Assembly (NCBI RefSeq): GCF_004681125.1
Contig: NZ_SIHO01000003.1
Location: 1 to 64,000, forward strand
DNA: 64,000 bases
Reading direction: 5' to 3'
Source: Glacieibacterium arshaanense
Lineage (GTDB): Bacteria; Pseudomonadota; Alphaproteobacteria; Sphingomonadales; Sphingomonadaceae
This document shows, in pieces, positions 8,160-16,556 of this stretch (position 1 is its first letter; every line of letters begins with the position of its first letter). The notes beneath the pieces are model-generated. The model saw nothing but the letters and a program-made list of their open reading frames with translations, was not told the origin of the DNA and made no database searches. The translations under genes and the position numbers were made by a program.

Positions 8160-11100
8160 TCAGCCTTTGGTATTGGACGTGGCCGGCGACGCAAGCACCA
8201 CCAGCCGGACCAGCGCGGGCAACGACTTCGCGCCGATCTTCTTCATGATCGCGGCACGGTGTGTCTCGACGGTGCGCTGGCTCAGGCCGAGATCTGCCGC
8301 AATGTTCTTGCTCGGCTGGCCCGCCAGCACGCGGTCCATCACTTCACGCTGACGCGGCGTCAGCGTTGCGAGCCGCGCCTGCGCGACCCGTCGCGCGCCT
8401 TCCGGTTCGTCCACCTGGCGTTGGCCGAGCACTGCAGTGATGCTGGCGACCAGCGTGTCGCCGCGCACGGGCTTGGCAATGAAGTCGCTGGCGCCGGCTT
8501 TCATCGCCTCGACCGCGATACCGATGTCGCCGTGCCCGGTGATCATGATGGCGGGCGAACTGTCGCCACGTGCCGCCAGTTCACGAAGCAGTTCGAGCCC
8601 GCTCATGCCTGGCAACCGCACATCGATCAGCAGGCAGCCGCCGCCATTGCCGCGCCGGCGCGAACCATGGCCGCTATAGTCTGCCAGAAATTCCTCGGCG
8701 GAGGCAAAACCCCGCGACAACCAGCCATGGTCTTCGAGTAGTGCACACAGCGCGGTGCGCACCGCATCATCATCATCGATGACACATATCAGTCCGTCAC
8801 CGGCACTCGCGTCACGTGGTGCCAATACCGGTAACGTTCCCGGCGCCAGCAAGTCGCCGATGATCCGCGACAGCGCCGGCAGCTTCACCGGCTTGCTGAG
8901 CTGGACGCAATTATGATGCGTGATGTCGCGCAGGCTGCGGGTCGAGATGTCGCCGGTCAGGATGATCGCCGGGATCAGCCGCCCGGCCCGGCCGCGCAGC
9001 TGGGTCACCAACTGCAGCCCGTCGATGCCGCCCGGCAGATTATAGTCGGCGAGAATCAGATTGGGCTCGACCCCGAGCTTGGCGACCATTTCAAGCGCCG
9101 CGGTGGCGTTCACTGCGGTCAGCGTGTCGAAGCCCTCGCCGGTGAGGATGAGGTCGAGCAGGTCGAGAATTTCGGGATCGTCGTCAACGATCAGGATGGT
9201 GCCCGCGACCGACCCGTTGACAGCCGGTACCTCGGCTTCGGCCGGTGGCGCCGCCAGTTGCGCGGTGACCGGCGGTACCTCGACGGCGACGCCGAACATC
9301 GAACCACGTCCCGAGGCCGAACGGACGCTGATCTTGTGACCCAGCAAAATCCCCAGCCGCTTGACGATCGACAGCCCCAGGCCGAGACCGCGGCTGCGTT
9401 CGCGCGCTTCATTGTCGAGCTGGTGATATTCCTCGAAAATCGCCTGCTGTTCGGCTTCGGGGATGCCGATGCCGGTGTCCCATATCTCGATACGGATTTC
9501 GCCGTGCCGGCGCCGACAGCCGACGAGCACCTTGCCGCGCTGGGTGTATTTGAGCGCATTCGACAGCAGGTTGCGCACCATCTGTTCGAGCAGCGCTGGA
9601 TCGCTGTAGACGTGCAGCGCTGATGGCACGACGCGCAAGTCGATGCCCTTGGCGCGCGCGCTATAGCCGAATTCGGTGCGCATGCGGTCGAGCAGGTCGC
9701 CCACCGGAAACGCCAGCTTCTCGGCATGGACGTTGCCGGCTTCGATGCGGTTGATATCGAGCAGCGCATTGAGCATCCCCGACATCGCGCCCAGCGTTTC
9801 GTCGAGCCGCGCCACCAGCCGCGTTGCCTGCGTGCCGGTGACGACGCGCGCCAGCAGCCCGTGCAGCAGCGTCAGCGTCTGCAGCGGCTGGCGCAAGTCA
9901 TGGCTCGCCGCGGCCAGGAACCGCGACTTGGCAATGGTGGCGAGCTGCGCGACGCGCTTGGCGGCTTCGAGCGCTTCGGCGATTTCGCGGCGTTCGGTGA
10001 TGTCGACGAAGGTGATGACGACGCCTTCGACGCTGCCGTCCTGCGCGCGGTACGGCATGATGCGGCGCATGTACCAGGCGCCGGTGCGCGCTTCGATTTC
10101 GCGCTCGATCGGGGTTTCGGTCTTGAGCACGGTGCGCGCATCGGCGGGCAGCGCGCTGTCGGCGGCGAGCGAGCTGAGGTCCGACAGCGGCCGCCCGACA
10201 TCGCCGTCAATGACGCTGAACAGCAGCTTGGTCGCCGGGGTGAAGAAGCGGATGTTGAGTTTGGGATCGAGGAACAGCGTTGCGACATCGGTGCTGAACA
10301 GCACGTTCTGCAAATCGTTCGAGGTCGTGCGCTGGCGTTCGAGCGTTTCCTGCAACTGGCTGTTGAGCGCGGTCAGTTCCTCGTTGAGCGACTGCAGCTC
10401 CTCTTTCGAGGCCAGCATTTCCTCGTTGGTCGCCTGATACTCCTCGCTGACCGACAGCGCCTCCTCGTTGATCGCCTTCTGCTCCTCGCCCGACATTTCG
10501 AGGCTGCGGATCGCGCCGTGGAGTTCCTCGCGGGTCGCGGCGAGTTCGGCTTCGAGTTCGGCGACCCGGCTCTGGTCGCGCGCCGGAACGGCATGACGCC
10601 GCGCCGCCGGCACATCGTCATCGATGAAGGCGACAAAGACCAGCGCCTCGCCGTCGCTGGTCACCGGTTGCGCGACGATGCGGAAACCGGTTCGGATGCC
10701 GTCGTGGAGCAAATGGCCGCCGCCGACTTCGACGCGCGCGGCCTTTTCCTGCGCCAGCCCGATCGCCGACCGCAATTTGGTGCGCACCCCGTCGCGCGCC
10801 ATCGCCAGCACGTCGTTGGCCGGCAGCCCCGGGGCGATGCGCAGGTAGCGGTCGGTCGGGCCGAGGTGGAACAGGCATTCGTTGCGGGCATTGACCAGCA
10901 CTGCGGCAGGGGCGAAATTGTCGACCACCATCAGGCGGCATAGCTCGCCGAGCACCGCGGCGCGTGACGGCTTCTGCGGCGTGCGGTTGCGCGCTGGCGG
11001 CGCGCCGCTTGCCGACGTCAGCGCCAGTGGCGTGGTGCTGTTGGCGCCCTGCTTGCGGAAAATTCGCCCGGCCTTGCTGATGACGGTAAAGCGCCCGTCG

Positions 11101-12629
11101 CTACTGTTGACGGTTTCGGCGCTGCCGAGCAACAGGACGCCGCCGATGCGCAGCGCGAAGTGGAAGATGGAGATGACCCGCGCCTGCGCCTCGGGCTGCA
11201 GGTAAATCAGCAGATTGCGGCACGAAATCAGATCGAGCCGCGAGAATGGCGGGTCGCCGAGCACATCCTGACGCGTGAAGACCACGGCGTTGCGCAGATC
11301 GGGCACGATGCGGTAGCCGTTTTCTTCGCGGGTGAAGAAGCGCGCCAGCCGGGCCGGGGTGATGTCGGCAACAACGGCTTCGGGATAGACGCCCTCGCGC
11401 GCACGGTTGACCGAGTCGAGGTCGAGATCGGAGGCGAAAATCTGCAGCTTGATGTCGCGTTGCGCGGCGGCAACGCCCTCGCGCAGCAACATCGCCAGCG
11501 AATAGGTCTCCTCGCCGCTGCTGCAGCCGGCAATCCACACGCGCAATGTCTCGCCCGCCGCCTTGCCCTTGATCAGCGCCGGGATGATTTTCTGTTCGAG
11601 TTCGTCGAAAACCTTCGCATCGCGGAAGAAGCTGGTGACATTGATCAGCAGGTCCTTTGACAGCGCCTCAAGCTCCTTGTCGTCCTTTTTGAGCAGCTCG
11701 ATGTAGCGGTCCATGCCGTCGGGTTCGATCGCCGCCATCGCCAGCCGGCGCTCGGTGCGGCGTTGCAGCGTGCCGGGCTTGTAGAGGCTGAAATCATGCG
11801 CGGTCTTGGCGCGCACCAGTTCGATGATATCGTTGAGCCAGTGCGCCGCGCCTTCGGGCTCGCCATCGGCCTGTGTATCCGAAAGCCCGATGCGGCGGGT
11901 GTACTTGGCCAGCGCCGCCGGGATCGCCGCGACATCGAGCACCATGTCGACAAGCCCGGTCGCCATCGCACTGCGCGGCATGCCGTCATATTCGGCCTGT
12001 TCGGGCGTTTGCGCGACGATCAGCCCGCCGGCTTCCTTGATGGCCTTCAGCCCAAGGCTGCCATCGCCGCCGGTACCTGACAGCACCACGCAGGCAGCGC
12101 GGCGACCGTAATCGTGCGCCAGCGACAGCAGCAAATGGTCGAACGGCAGCCGCGACCCGTGCGGCGCGAGCGGCGGGCTGACGCGCAGCATGCCGGCTTC
12201 CACCGACAGATAGGTGCCCGGCGGAATGATGTAGAAATTGCCCGGCTCGACTGCCATGCCGTCGCCGGCCTCGACAACGCGCATCGTCGTATGGTGCGCG
12301 AGCAGTTCGGCCATCAGGCTCTTGTGGTTCGGGTCGAGGTGCTGGACGAGGATGAACGCCATGCCGCTGTCGGGCGGCACCGCATCGAGCAGCTTGCTGC
12401 AGGCATCGAGCCCGCCCGCCGAAGCACCGATGCCGACCACGGCAAAGCCCGGTCGCGGCGCGGCCGTCGTATTGGCTTTGCGGGCCGCTGCAGGCATGGC
12501 AATCGGCACTCTTGCTTTCCGGCGCGACGGCGCGGTGGCCCTTTGGCTGGGCGTAACGGCGCAATCGGCGCCGGGCGGGTGCCACACTAGCGAACCTTCG
12601 GGCCGCGCTGTCAACCTCGGGACCGCCAC
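8160..12629 (-). CDS. CheB-CheR-PAS-histidine kinase-REC-REC-LuxR multidomain sensory protein
   Basis: One uninterrupted 1,489-residue polypeptide combines many signalling modules. Residues 61-245 are a CheB methylesterase domain with its triad intact (S70 in GASAGG, H97, D189 in GTGGDGS). About 265-525 is a CheR methyltransferase with the SAM loop GCSSGEETYSLA. About 560-675 is a PAS-like segment. About 686-770 is a Glu-rich coiled coil, followed by a PAS domain to about 880. The HisKA domain has phospho-acceptor H910 in ASHDLRQP. The ATPase domain (about 1005-1120) has N-box NLLSNALKY, DTGIGIP and GLGLGLSIVK. A first receiver carries D1195. A second FixJ-like receiver carries D1336 and K1386 and ends in a LuxR-type HTH (1423-1466). 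The HTH implies DNA binding. No receptor or flagellar genes are nearby, so a classical chemotaxis role is doubtful. Confidence 0.92.
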   Translation of the reverse strand: MAVPRLTARPEGSLVWHPPGADCAVTPSQRATAPSRRKARVPIAMPAAARKANTTAAPRPGFAVVGIGASAGGLDACSKLLDAVPPDSGMAFILVQHLDPNHKSLMAELLAHHTTMRVVEAGDGMAVEPGNFYIIPPGTYLSVEAGMLRVSPPLAPHGSRLPFDHLLLSLAHDYGRRAACVVLSGTGGDGSLGLKAIKEAGGLIVAQTPEQAEYDGMPRSAMATGLVDMVLDVAAIPAALAKYTRRIGLSDTQADGEPEGAAHWLNDIIELVRAKTAHDFSLYKPGTLQRRTERRLAMAAIEPDGMDRYIELLKKDDKELEALSKDLLINVTSFFRDAKVFDELEQKIIPALIKGKAAGETLRVWIAGCSSGEETYSLAMLLREGVAAAQRDIKLQIFASDLDLDSVNRAREGVYPEAVVADITPARLARFFTREENGYRIVPDLRNAVVFTRQDVLGDPPFSRLDLISCRNLLIYLQPEAQARVISIFHFALRIGGVLLLGSAETVNSSDGRFTVISKAGRIFRKQGANSTTPLALTSASGAPPARNRTPQKPSRAAVLGELCRLMVVDNFAPAAVLVNARNECLFHLGPTDRYLRIAPGLPANDVLAMARDGVRTKLRSAIGLAQEKAARVEVGGGHLLHDGIRTGFRIVAQPVTSDGEALVFVAFIDDDVPAARRHAVPARDQSRVAELEAELAATREELHGAIRSLEMSGEEQKAINEEALSVSEEYQATNEEMLASKEELQSLNEELTALNSQLQETLERQRTTSNDLQNVLFSTDVATLFLDPKLNIRFFTPATKLLFSVIDGDVGRPLSDLSSLAADSALPADARTVLKTETPIEREIEARTGAWYMRRIMPYRAQDGSVEGVVITFVDITERREIAEALEAAKRVAQLATIAKSRFLAAASHDLRQPLQTLTLLHGLLARVVTGTQATRLVARLDETLGAMSGMLNALLDINRIEAGNVHAEKLAFPVGDLLDRMRTEFGYSARAKGIDLRVVPSALHVYSDPALLEQMVRNLLSNALKYTQRGKVLVGCRRRHGEIRIEIWDTGIGIPEAEQQAIFEEYHQLDNEARERSRGLGLGLSIVKRLGILLGHKISVRSASGRGSMFGVAVEVPPVTAQLAAPPAEAEVPAVNGSVAGTILIVDDDPEILDLLDLILTGEGFDTLTAVNATAALEMVAKLGVEPNLILADYNLPGGIDGLQLVTQLRGRAGRLIPAIILTGDISTRSLRDITHHNCVQLSKPVKLPALSRIIGDLLAPGTLPVLAPRDASAGDGLICVIDDDDAVRTALCALLEDHGWLSRGFASAEEFLADYSGHGSRRRGNGGGCLLIDVRLPGMSGLELLRELAARGDSSPAIMITGHGDIGIAVEAMKAGASDFIAKPVRGDTLVASITAVLGQRQVDEPEGARRVAQARLATLTPRQREVMDRVLAGQPSKNIAADLGLSQRTVETHRAAIMKKIGAKSLPALVRLVVLASPATSNTKG

Positions 12630-12681
12630 TACGTAGATTCCGAGGGGGTATGTCAGTAGCAGTCATGCGGTATCAGTCGCC

Positions 12682-13047
12682 ATGGTCGCCACCTCATCCA
12701 AATGCGCCATCTTGATCGTCGAAGATGATGCGATGATCGCCATGCTGCTCGCCGAGATGCTCGAAGCGATGGGCCATAGCGTCTGTGCCATCGAGGCGAC
12801 CGAAGCCGGCGCCGTGGCGGCAGCGCTTGCCCACCGGCCGGGACTCATGATTGTTGATGCGCATTTGCAACAGGGTAGCGGCGTCGCTGCGGTGACCGCC
12901 ATCCTCGCCACCCAGTCCATCCCGTGCATTCTGGTCAGCGGCGATATCGCCGAAGTCCTTGGCCAGAGCCCGCGCGCCGTCATGCTGGCGAAACCGTATA
13001 GCGAAGCGGGGCTGGCCGCAGCGATCAGCCGGGCCGTCGCAAGCTGA
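12682..13047 (+). CDS. Single-domain response regulator (REC only)
   Basis: The product is a 121-residue CheY-like receiver without an output domain. ILIVEDD gives the acidic pocket, D59 in LMIVDAHLQQG is the phospho-acceptor, and K104 in VMLAKPYSE completes the site. It is transcribed divergently from the giant CheB-CheR-kinase gene, with 52 nt between starts, so that kinase is the natural candidate partner (inference). No clear ribosome-binding site precedes the ATG, so the start could be slightly different. Confidence 0.85.
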   Translation: MVATSSKCAILIVEDDAMIAMLLAEMLEAMGHSVCAIEATEAGAVAAALAHRPGLMIVDAHLQQGSGVAAVTAILATQSIPCILVSGDIAEVLGQSPRAVMLAKPYSEAGLAAAISRAVAS

Positions 13048-13048
13048 G

Positions 13049-13073
13049 GGAACCCTTGTGGTGTCGGTGCGTT
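13049..13073 (+). promoter_or_regulatory. EcfG-type promoter for the entericidin-like gene
   Basis: GGAAC at 13049-13053 and CGTT at 13070-13073 are separated by 16 nt, an exact match to the GGAAC-N16-CGTT form of the general-stress promoter. It starts just after the response-regulator stop codon and lies 63 nt before the lipoprotein ATG. Confidence 0.72.
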
Positions 13074-13136
13074 GAGCGCGGCAAGCCGCTGTTGACACGA
13101 TTGTGTGTTGGCACCGGTAGCACAAGGAAGCCCAAC

Positions 13137-13274
13137 ATGCGCACCATCCTGATCACGTCGACTATCGCTGCAGCACTGCTGCTGACCGCCTGCAACACCA
13201 TGTCGGGCGCCGGCAAGGACGTCAGCTCGGTCGGCAAGGCCACCACCAAGGCTGCCGACAAGGCCAAGAACTAG
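13137..13274 (+). CDS. Entericidin A/B family small lipoprotein
   Basis: The product is 45 residues long. MRTILITSTIAAALLLTAC is a lipoprotein signal peptide with lipobox LTAC. The mature part NTMSGAGKDVSSVGKATTK is typical of entericidin-like cell-envelope lipoproteins. The start is chosen at the ATG that begins the signal peptide and has AAGGAAG 8 nt upstream; a longer in-frame extension lacks protein-like character. An EcfG-type promoter precedes it. Family members are stress-induced; some act as toxin/antidote pairs, but only a single gene is present here. Confidence 0.88.
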   Translation: MRTILITSTIAAALLLTACNTMSGAGKDVSSVGKATTKAADKAKN

Positions 13275-13346
13275 TCGCTCGGCTCAGGCAGGCCACACTG
13301 ACTGTTGCGAAATAGCGACAGTCCGCTGCCGAGTTCCTCGTGCACC

Positions 13347-13371
13347 GGAACCTACAGTGCGCCTGCCTGTT
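13347..13371 (+). promoter_or_regulatory. EcfG-type promoter for the OmpA-like gene
   Basis: GGAAC at 13347-13351 is followed after 17 nt by GTT at 13369-13371. The TTG start of the OmpA-like gene is 50 nt downstream. Confidence 0.6.
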
Positions 13372-13420
13372 CTAGACCGCGTCAACTCTGACGCCGGATT
13401 ATCCCGAAAAGGGGAAAAAT

Positions 13421-14485
13421 TTGAAACACATCCTATTATGCGCCGTGCTGCTGGCTGGCACTGCATCCGTTTCGGCCCAGGCCTATGAATTCGACGGCTT
13501 CCGCGTTGAAGGCCAGGGCGGCTGGGACAATCTGAAGTTCGATGGCGTCGGCCAGGGCTTCAACACCAAGGTCGATGACAAGGGCTGGGTGTACGGCGCC
13601 GAAGGCGGCTACGACATGCGCCTGTCGGACAGCATGATCCTCGGCGTGTTCGGCAACTATAACTGGTCGACCGTCAAGGCGACCGGCTTCGACGGCCTCG
13701 GCGGCGTGACCACCGCAGATGCCAAGCACGAATGGTCGGCCATGGGCCGCCTCGGCTTCAAGATCACCCCGTCGACGCTGCTGTACGTCGCCGGTGGGTA
13801 CGCCAAGACCAAGGTCGACTACAATTATACCCCGGTTGCATCGCTGGTCAGTTTCGACTCGTCGCAGAGCTATGGCGGCGTCCGCGGCGCTGTCGGCCTC
13901 GAGCAGGGCCTCGGCAGCCACGTCTATGCCAAGGTTGAGTACCGCTACACCAACTATCAGGATGGCCTGTCGCGCAACCAGGTCGTCGGCGGTATCGGTG
14001 TCCGCTTCGGCCAGTACAGCCCGCCGCCCGAAGCCGCTGCACCGCCGCCGCCGCCGCCCGCGCCGATGGCTGAAGCTGCACCGTTGCCGCCTTGTCCGCC
14101 CGCAGCCGTGACGCCGGGGCCGTTCCTGGTGTTCTTCGACTTCGACAAGTCGCTGATTACGCCTGAAGCCTCGGCGATTCTCGATCGCGCTGCCGAGCAG
14201 TTCGCTGCAACGGGCCAGGTCAGCGTCGCACTGACCGGCAACACCGATACCTCGGGTAGTGCCGACTACAACATGGCACTGTCGCAGCGTCGCGCCGATG
14301 CCGTGCGCAACTACATGGTCGGCAAGGGCGTTCCCGGCGGTGCCGCATCGGCAACCGGCGTCGGTGAAACCAACCTGCTCGTGCAGACCGCCGACGGCGT
14401 CCGCGAACCGCAGAACCGCCGCGTCGAAATCGTCTTCGGCGGTGTCGCCGCGACGATGCCGGCAACCCCCTGCACGCCGCAATAA
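13421..14485 (+). CDS. OmpA family outer-membrane porin
   Basis: The product is a 354-residue outer-membrane protein. It has a signal peptide (MKHILLCAVLLAGTASVSAQA), an eight-strand barrel (about residues 23-190, many Gly/Tyr/aromatic strands), a Pro/Ala hinge (PPPPPPAPM, about 205-225) and a C-terminal OmpA peptidoglycan-binding domain (about 235-340). The motifs FFDFDKSLITPEA and NTDTSGSADYNMALSQRRA are both present. The start codon is TTG, supported by GGGGA 6 nt upstream and by the signal peptide beginning there. It is monocistronic, with an EcfG-type promoter upstream and a strong terminator downstream, so envelope anchoring under general stress control is likely. Confidence 0.93.
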   Translation: MKHILLCAVLLAGTASVSAQAYEFDGFRVEGQGGWDNLKFDGVGQGFNTKVDDKGWVYGAEGGYDMRLSDSMILGVFGNYNWSTVKATGFDGLGGVTTADAKHEWSAMGRLGFKITPSTLLYVAGGYAKTKVDYNYTPVASLVSFDSSQSYGGVRGAVGLEQGLGSHVYAKVEYRYTNYQDGLSRNQVVGGIGVRFGQYSPPPEAAAPPPPPPAPMAEAAPLPPCPPAAVTPGPFLVFFDFDKSLITPEASAILDRAAEQFAATGQVSVALTGNTDTSGSADYNMALSQRRADAVRNYMVGKGVPGGAASATGVGETNLLVQTADGVREPQNRRVEIVFGGVAATMPATPCTPQ

Positions 14486-14513
14486 CGGCGACGCAGGCCA
14501 TCGGCCGATAATC

Positions 14514-14545
14514 GGGGGCGTCCGCAAGGGCGCCCCCTTTTTTTT
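14514..14545 (+). terminator. Intrinsic terminator after the OmpA-like gene
   Basis: GGGGGCG (14514-14520) pairs with CGCCCCC (14531-14537) and is followed by eight T residues, 28 nt after the stop codon. Confidence 0.88.
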
Positions 14546-14564
14546 CGGTAACAGGGGACGAACA

Positions 14565-14792
14565 AGGGCCTCCGGCGGGCAGGCCGCAGGCCTGCACCAA
14601 TTGATTTGGGGCGGTGCCGCCGCGCGCCACCTGCCGCCGCTTCAACCAAACAAAACCCGCTCATCCCGAGCGAAGTCGAGGGACACGCCCGACCGTAGGC
14701 GCGTCCCTCGACTTCGCTCGGGATGAGCGGGGTGGGTGATTGTCTGCCAAATCAATTGGTGCAGGCCTGCGGCCTGCCCGCCGGAGGCTCTT
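14565..14792. repeat. Dispersed palindromic repeat, copy 1 (two inverted half-units with insert)
   Basis: A half-unit at 14565-14609 (GGCCTCCGGCGGGCAGG, hairpin, CTGCACCAATTGATTTGG) is repeated inverted at 14748-14792, with about 138 nt between. The inner hairpin stem of this copy is GCAGGCC/GGCCTGC. The insert contains a second, unrelated inverted repeat. The element fills the gap between the convergent ompA-like and ecfG genes. Confidence 0.85.
14656..14731. repeat. Long inverted repeat nested in repeat copy 1
   Basis: Two perfect 29-bp arms at 14656-14684 and 14703-14731 contain the core TCATCCCGAGCGAAGTCGAG and its complement. They are separated by an 18-nt loop and would form a very stable hairpin. 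The core resembles an intergenic motif known from many alphaproteobacterial genomes. Confidence 0.85.
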
Positions 14793-14800
14793 GAATCCTG

Positions 14801-15610
14801 TCAGCTGTGCTGCTGCAGCATCTCGACCTGGTCCATGATCTGGTCGACCATCGGCGCAGAGTTTGCCTTGTCGCCCTTCTGCCTCGACGGCAGGACGCCG
14901 GTCTCCATCATCGCGGCCAGCGCGACGCGGCCGCGGGCGACACGGCTTTTGATGGTGCCGACCGCGCAGCCGCAGATTTCGGCGACTTCTTCATATGCCA
15001 TGCCGCCGGCGCCGACGAGGATCAGCGCCTCGCGCTGCAGATCGGGGAGCTGGAGCAGCCCGCGCTGGACGTCGGACAGCGCGATGTGGGCTTCCTGGTT
15101 GGCGGGCTGGGCGAGCAGCAGGTCGGCGGTGAATTCGTCCCACTCACCCTTGAAGCGGGCACGCCGGACCTGGCTGAAATAGTGGTTGCGCAGGATGACA
15201 TAGGTCCAGGCGCGCATGTTGGTGCCGGCGCGGTAGCGGCTGCGCGCGCTCCACGCCTTGAGCAGCGCTTCCTGCACCAGATCATCGGCGAGATCGACGC
15301 TGCCCGAAATCGAACGGGCATAGATGCGCAGCGGGGCGATCACCGCGCTGAGCTGGTTCTTGAATTCGGTGTCCGACAGGCCTTCGGGTGCCGGCGTAGC
15401 GACGGCTTCGTCTTGGCCAAGCCGGTCGAGCAGGTCGATGAAGGCTTGCGGCAGCTTGGCGGCTTCGGCTTCGGCGAAGGCGACGCGCAGCAGCGCGCCG
15501 AGATCGCGCTCGGCCGCAGTTTGTGCCGCAGCGCCGGGCAGACGGCCGGATTTGGGCGGGAGCGATGATGCCATGGTCGGGGCCTTTCTGCTGGGGTTCA
15601 TGGGCGCCAT
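14801..15610 (-). CDS. ecfG: General-stress sigma factor EcfG with N-terminal NepR-like anti-sigma domain
   Basis: The 269-residue product has two parts. Residues about 36-65 (DLGALLRVAFAEAEA, then LPQAFIDLLDRLG) match the conserved NepR helix pair that normally forms a separate anti-sigma factor. After a short linker (DEAVATPAPEG), residues about 92-156 are sigma region 2 (DLADDLVQEALLKAW, NMRAWTYVILRN) and about 180-232 sigma region 4 (YEEVAEICGCAVGTIKSRVA). No stop codon or ATG separates them. It follows phyR by 1 nt on the same strand. The first ATG is annotated; the ATG at codon 13, preceded by AGAAAGG, is an alternative. The sigma factor drives GGAAC-type promoters. Intramolecular inhibition relieved by phosphorylated PhyR is the inferred mechanism. 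Confidence 0.88.
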   Translation of the reverse strand: MAPMNPSRKAPTMASSLPPKSGRLPGAAAQTAAERDLGALLRVAFAEAEAAKLPQAFIDLLDRLGQDEAVATPAPEGLSDTEFKNQLSAVIAPLRIYARSISGSVDLADDLVQEALLKAWSARSRYRAGTNMRAWTYVILRNHYFSQVRRARFKGEWDEFTADLLLAQPANQEAHIALSDVQRGLLQLPDLQREALILVGAGGMAYEEVAEICGCAVGTIKSRVARGRVALAAMMETGVLPSRQKGDKANSAPMVDQIMDQVEMLQQHS

Positions 15611-15611
15611 G

Positions 15612-16406
15612 TCAGCCGCCGATGCGCGCGGTCGAGTTGAAGAACATCGCCTGCGAAATCGCTGCCTCGACGGTGGGCACCTGGAACGGCTTGGTGATCA
15701 GGAAGGTCGGCTCGGGGCGCTCGCCGGTCAGCAGCCGTTCGGGGAACGCCGTGATAAAGATCACCGGCACAGGGCGTTCGGCGAGCATCGCCTTGACCGC
15801 GTCGATACCGCTGCTGGCGTCGGCGAGCTGGATATCGGCGAGCACCAGCCCCGGCGGCTCGGCGTGGAACGCCGACATGGCTTCGGTCAGCGTCGTCGCG
15901 ATGCCGGTGACGTCATGGCCAAGGTCGCGGACGATGGTTTCGAGGTGCATCGCGATGATCGGTTCGTCTTCGATGATGAGCACGCGGGCGCGCGTCTGGC
16001 GTTCGATATCGGCGAGCGCCTGCGCGACATGCGCGCGAACTTCGTCTTCGCTGCAACCGAGCAACCAGGCGCTGTCGGTGACGGTGAAGCCCTCCATCGC
16101 GCCAAGCAGCAGTGCCTGCCGGGACTTGGGCATCAGCGCCGCGAGCCGCGCTGCTGCCACCGATTCGAAGCTGTTGCCGGCATCGACTTCGACAGGCTCC
16201 AGCGCATCGGCATCAAACGCCGCCTGGAAGCATTTGTAGAGGCCGAGGTTGGGCGCGACGCCAGCCGGAAAGCATGACGGGTCGGCGACAATGGCGGCAA
16301 GCGTCGCTTCGACCAACCGGTCGCCGGCCGCCTGTGACCCCACAAGCGCGCGTGCATAGCGACGCAAAAACGGGAGATGCGGAGCGATCTGCGTGGCGAG
16401 CGGCAT
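15612..16406 (-). CDS. phyR: General-stress response regulator PhyR (anti-anti-sigma)
   Basis: The product is 264 residues, the normal PhyR length. Residues 1-135 form a sigma-factor-like domain (LPFLRRYARALVG and the region-4-like DSAWLLGCSEDEVRAHVAQ). Residues 140-264 form the receiver with IIEDEP, phospho-acceptor D191 (LADIQLADASSG), the FATGUY-type segment PVIFITAFPE and K239. Phosphorylated PhyR sequesters NepR and so frees EcfG. The open frame runs much further upstream, but the start is set at the ATG for MPLATQIAPHLPF because similarity begins there and the upstream part is antisense to a kinase gene. A GGAAC-type promoter lies upstream, suggesting positive autoregulation. Confidence 0.95.
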   Translation of the reverse strand: MPLATQIAPHLPFLRRYARALVGSQAAGDRLVEATLAAIVADPSCFPAGVAPNLGLYKCFQAAFDADALEPVEVDAGNSFESVAAARLAALMPKSRQALLLGAMEGFTVTDSAWLLGCSEDEVRAHVAQALADIERQTRARVLIIEDEPIIAMHLETIVRDLGHDVTGIATTLTEAMSAFHAEPPGLVLADIQLADASSGIDAVKAMLAERPVPVIFITAFPERLLTGERPEPTFLITKPFQVPTVEAAISQAMFFNSTARIGG

Positions 16407-16501
16407 TGCAGGGAACCTCTTGGTATTTGAAACATTATCGAACTGCACGTCCGGTGCCTGCGGGTCTCGCCGGCGCCACGGGCGAGCTACATCAGGTTGA
16501 C

Positions 16502-16526
16502 AACACACAGGCCAAACAATGGTTCC
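16502..16526 (-). promoter_or_regulatory. EcfG-type promoter for phyR-ecfG
   Basis: Read on the minus strand, GGAAC (complement of 16522-16526) is followed after 17 nt by GTT (complement of 16502-16504), about 95 nt before the phyR start. The spacing matches the other stress promoters of the window and implies autoregulation of phyR-ecfG. Confidence 0.55.
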
Positions 16527-16556
16527 ACCCCGGCAGAAATTTTTTGCGCCCAGTCG

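Noticed and set aside
14565-14792. Possible CRISPR array
   Set aside because: Repeats are inverted pairs rather than direct, evenly spaced repeats, and no cas genes are present.
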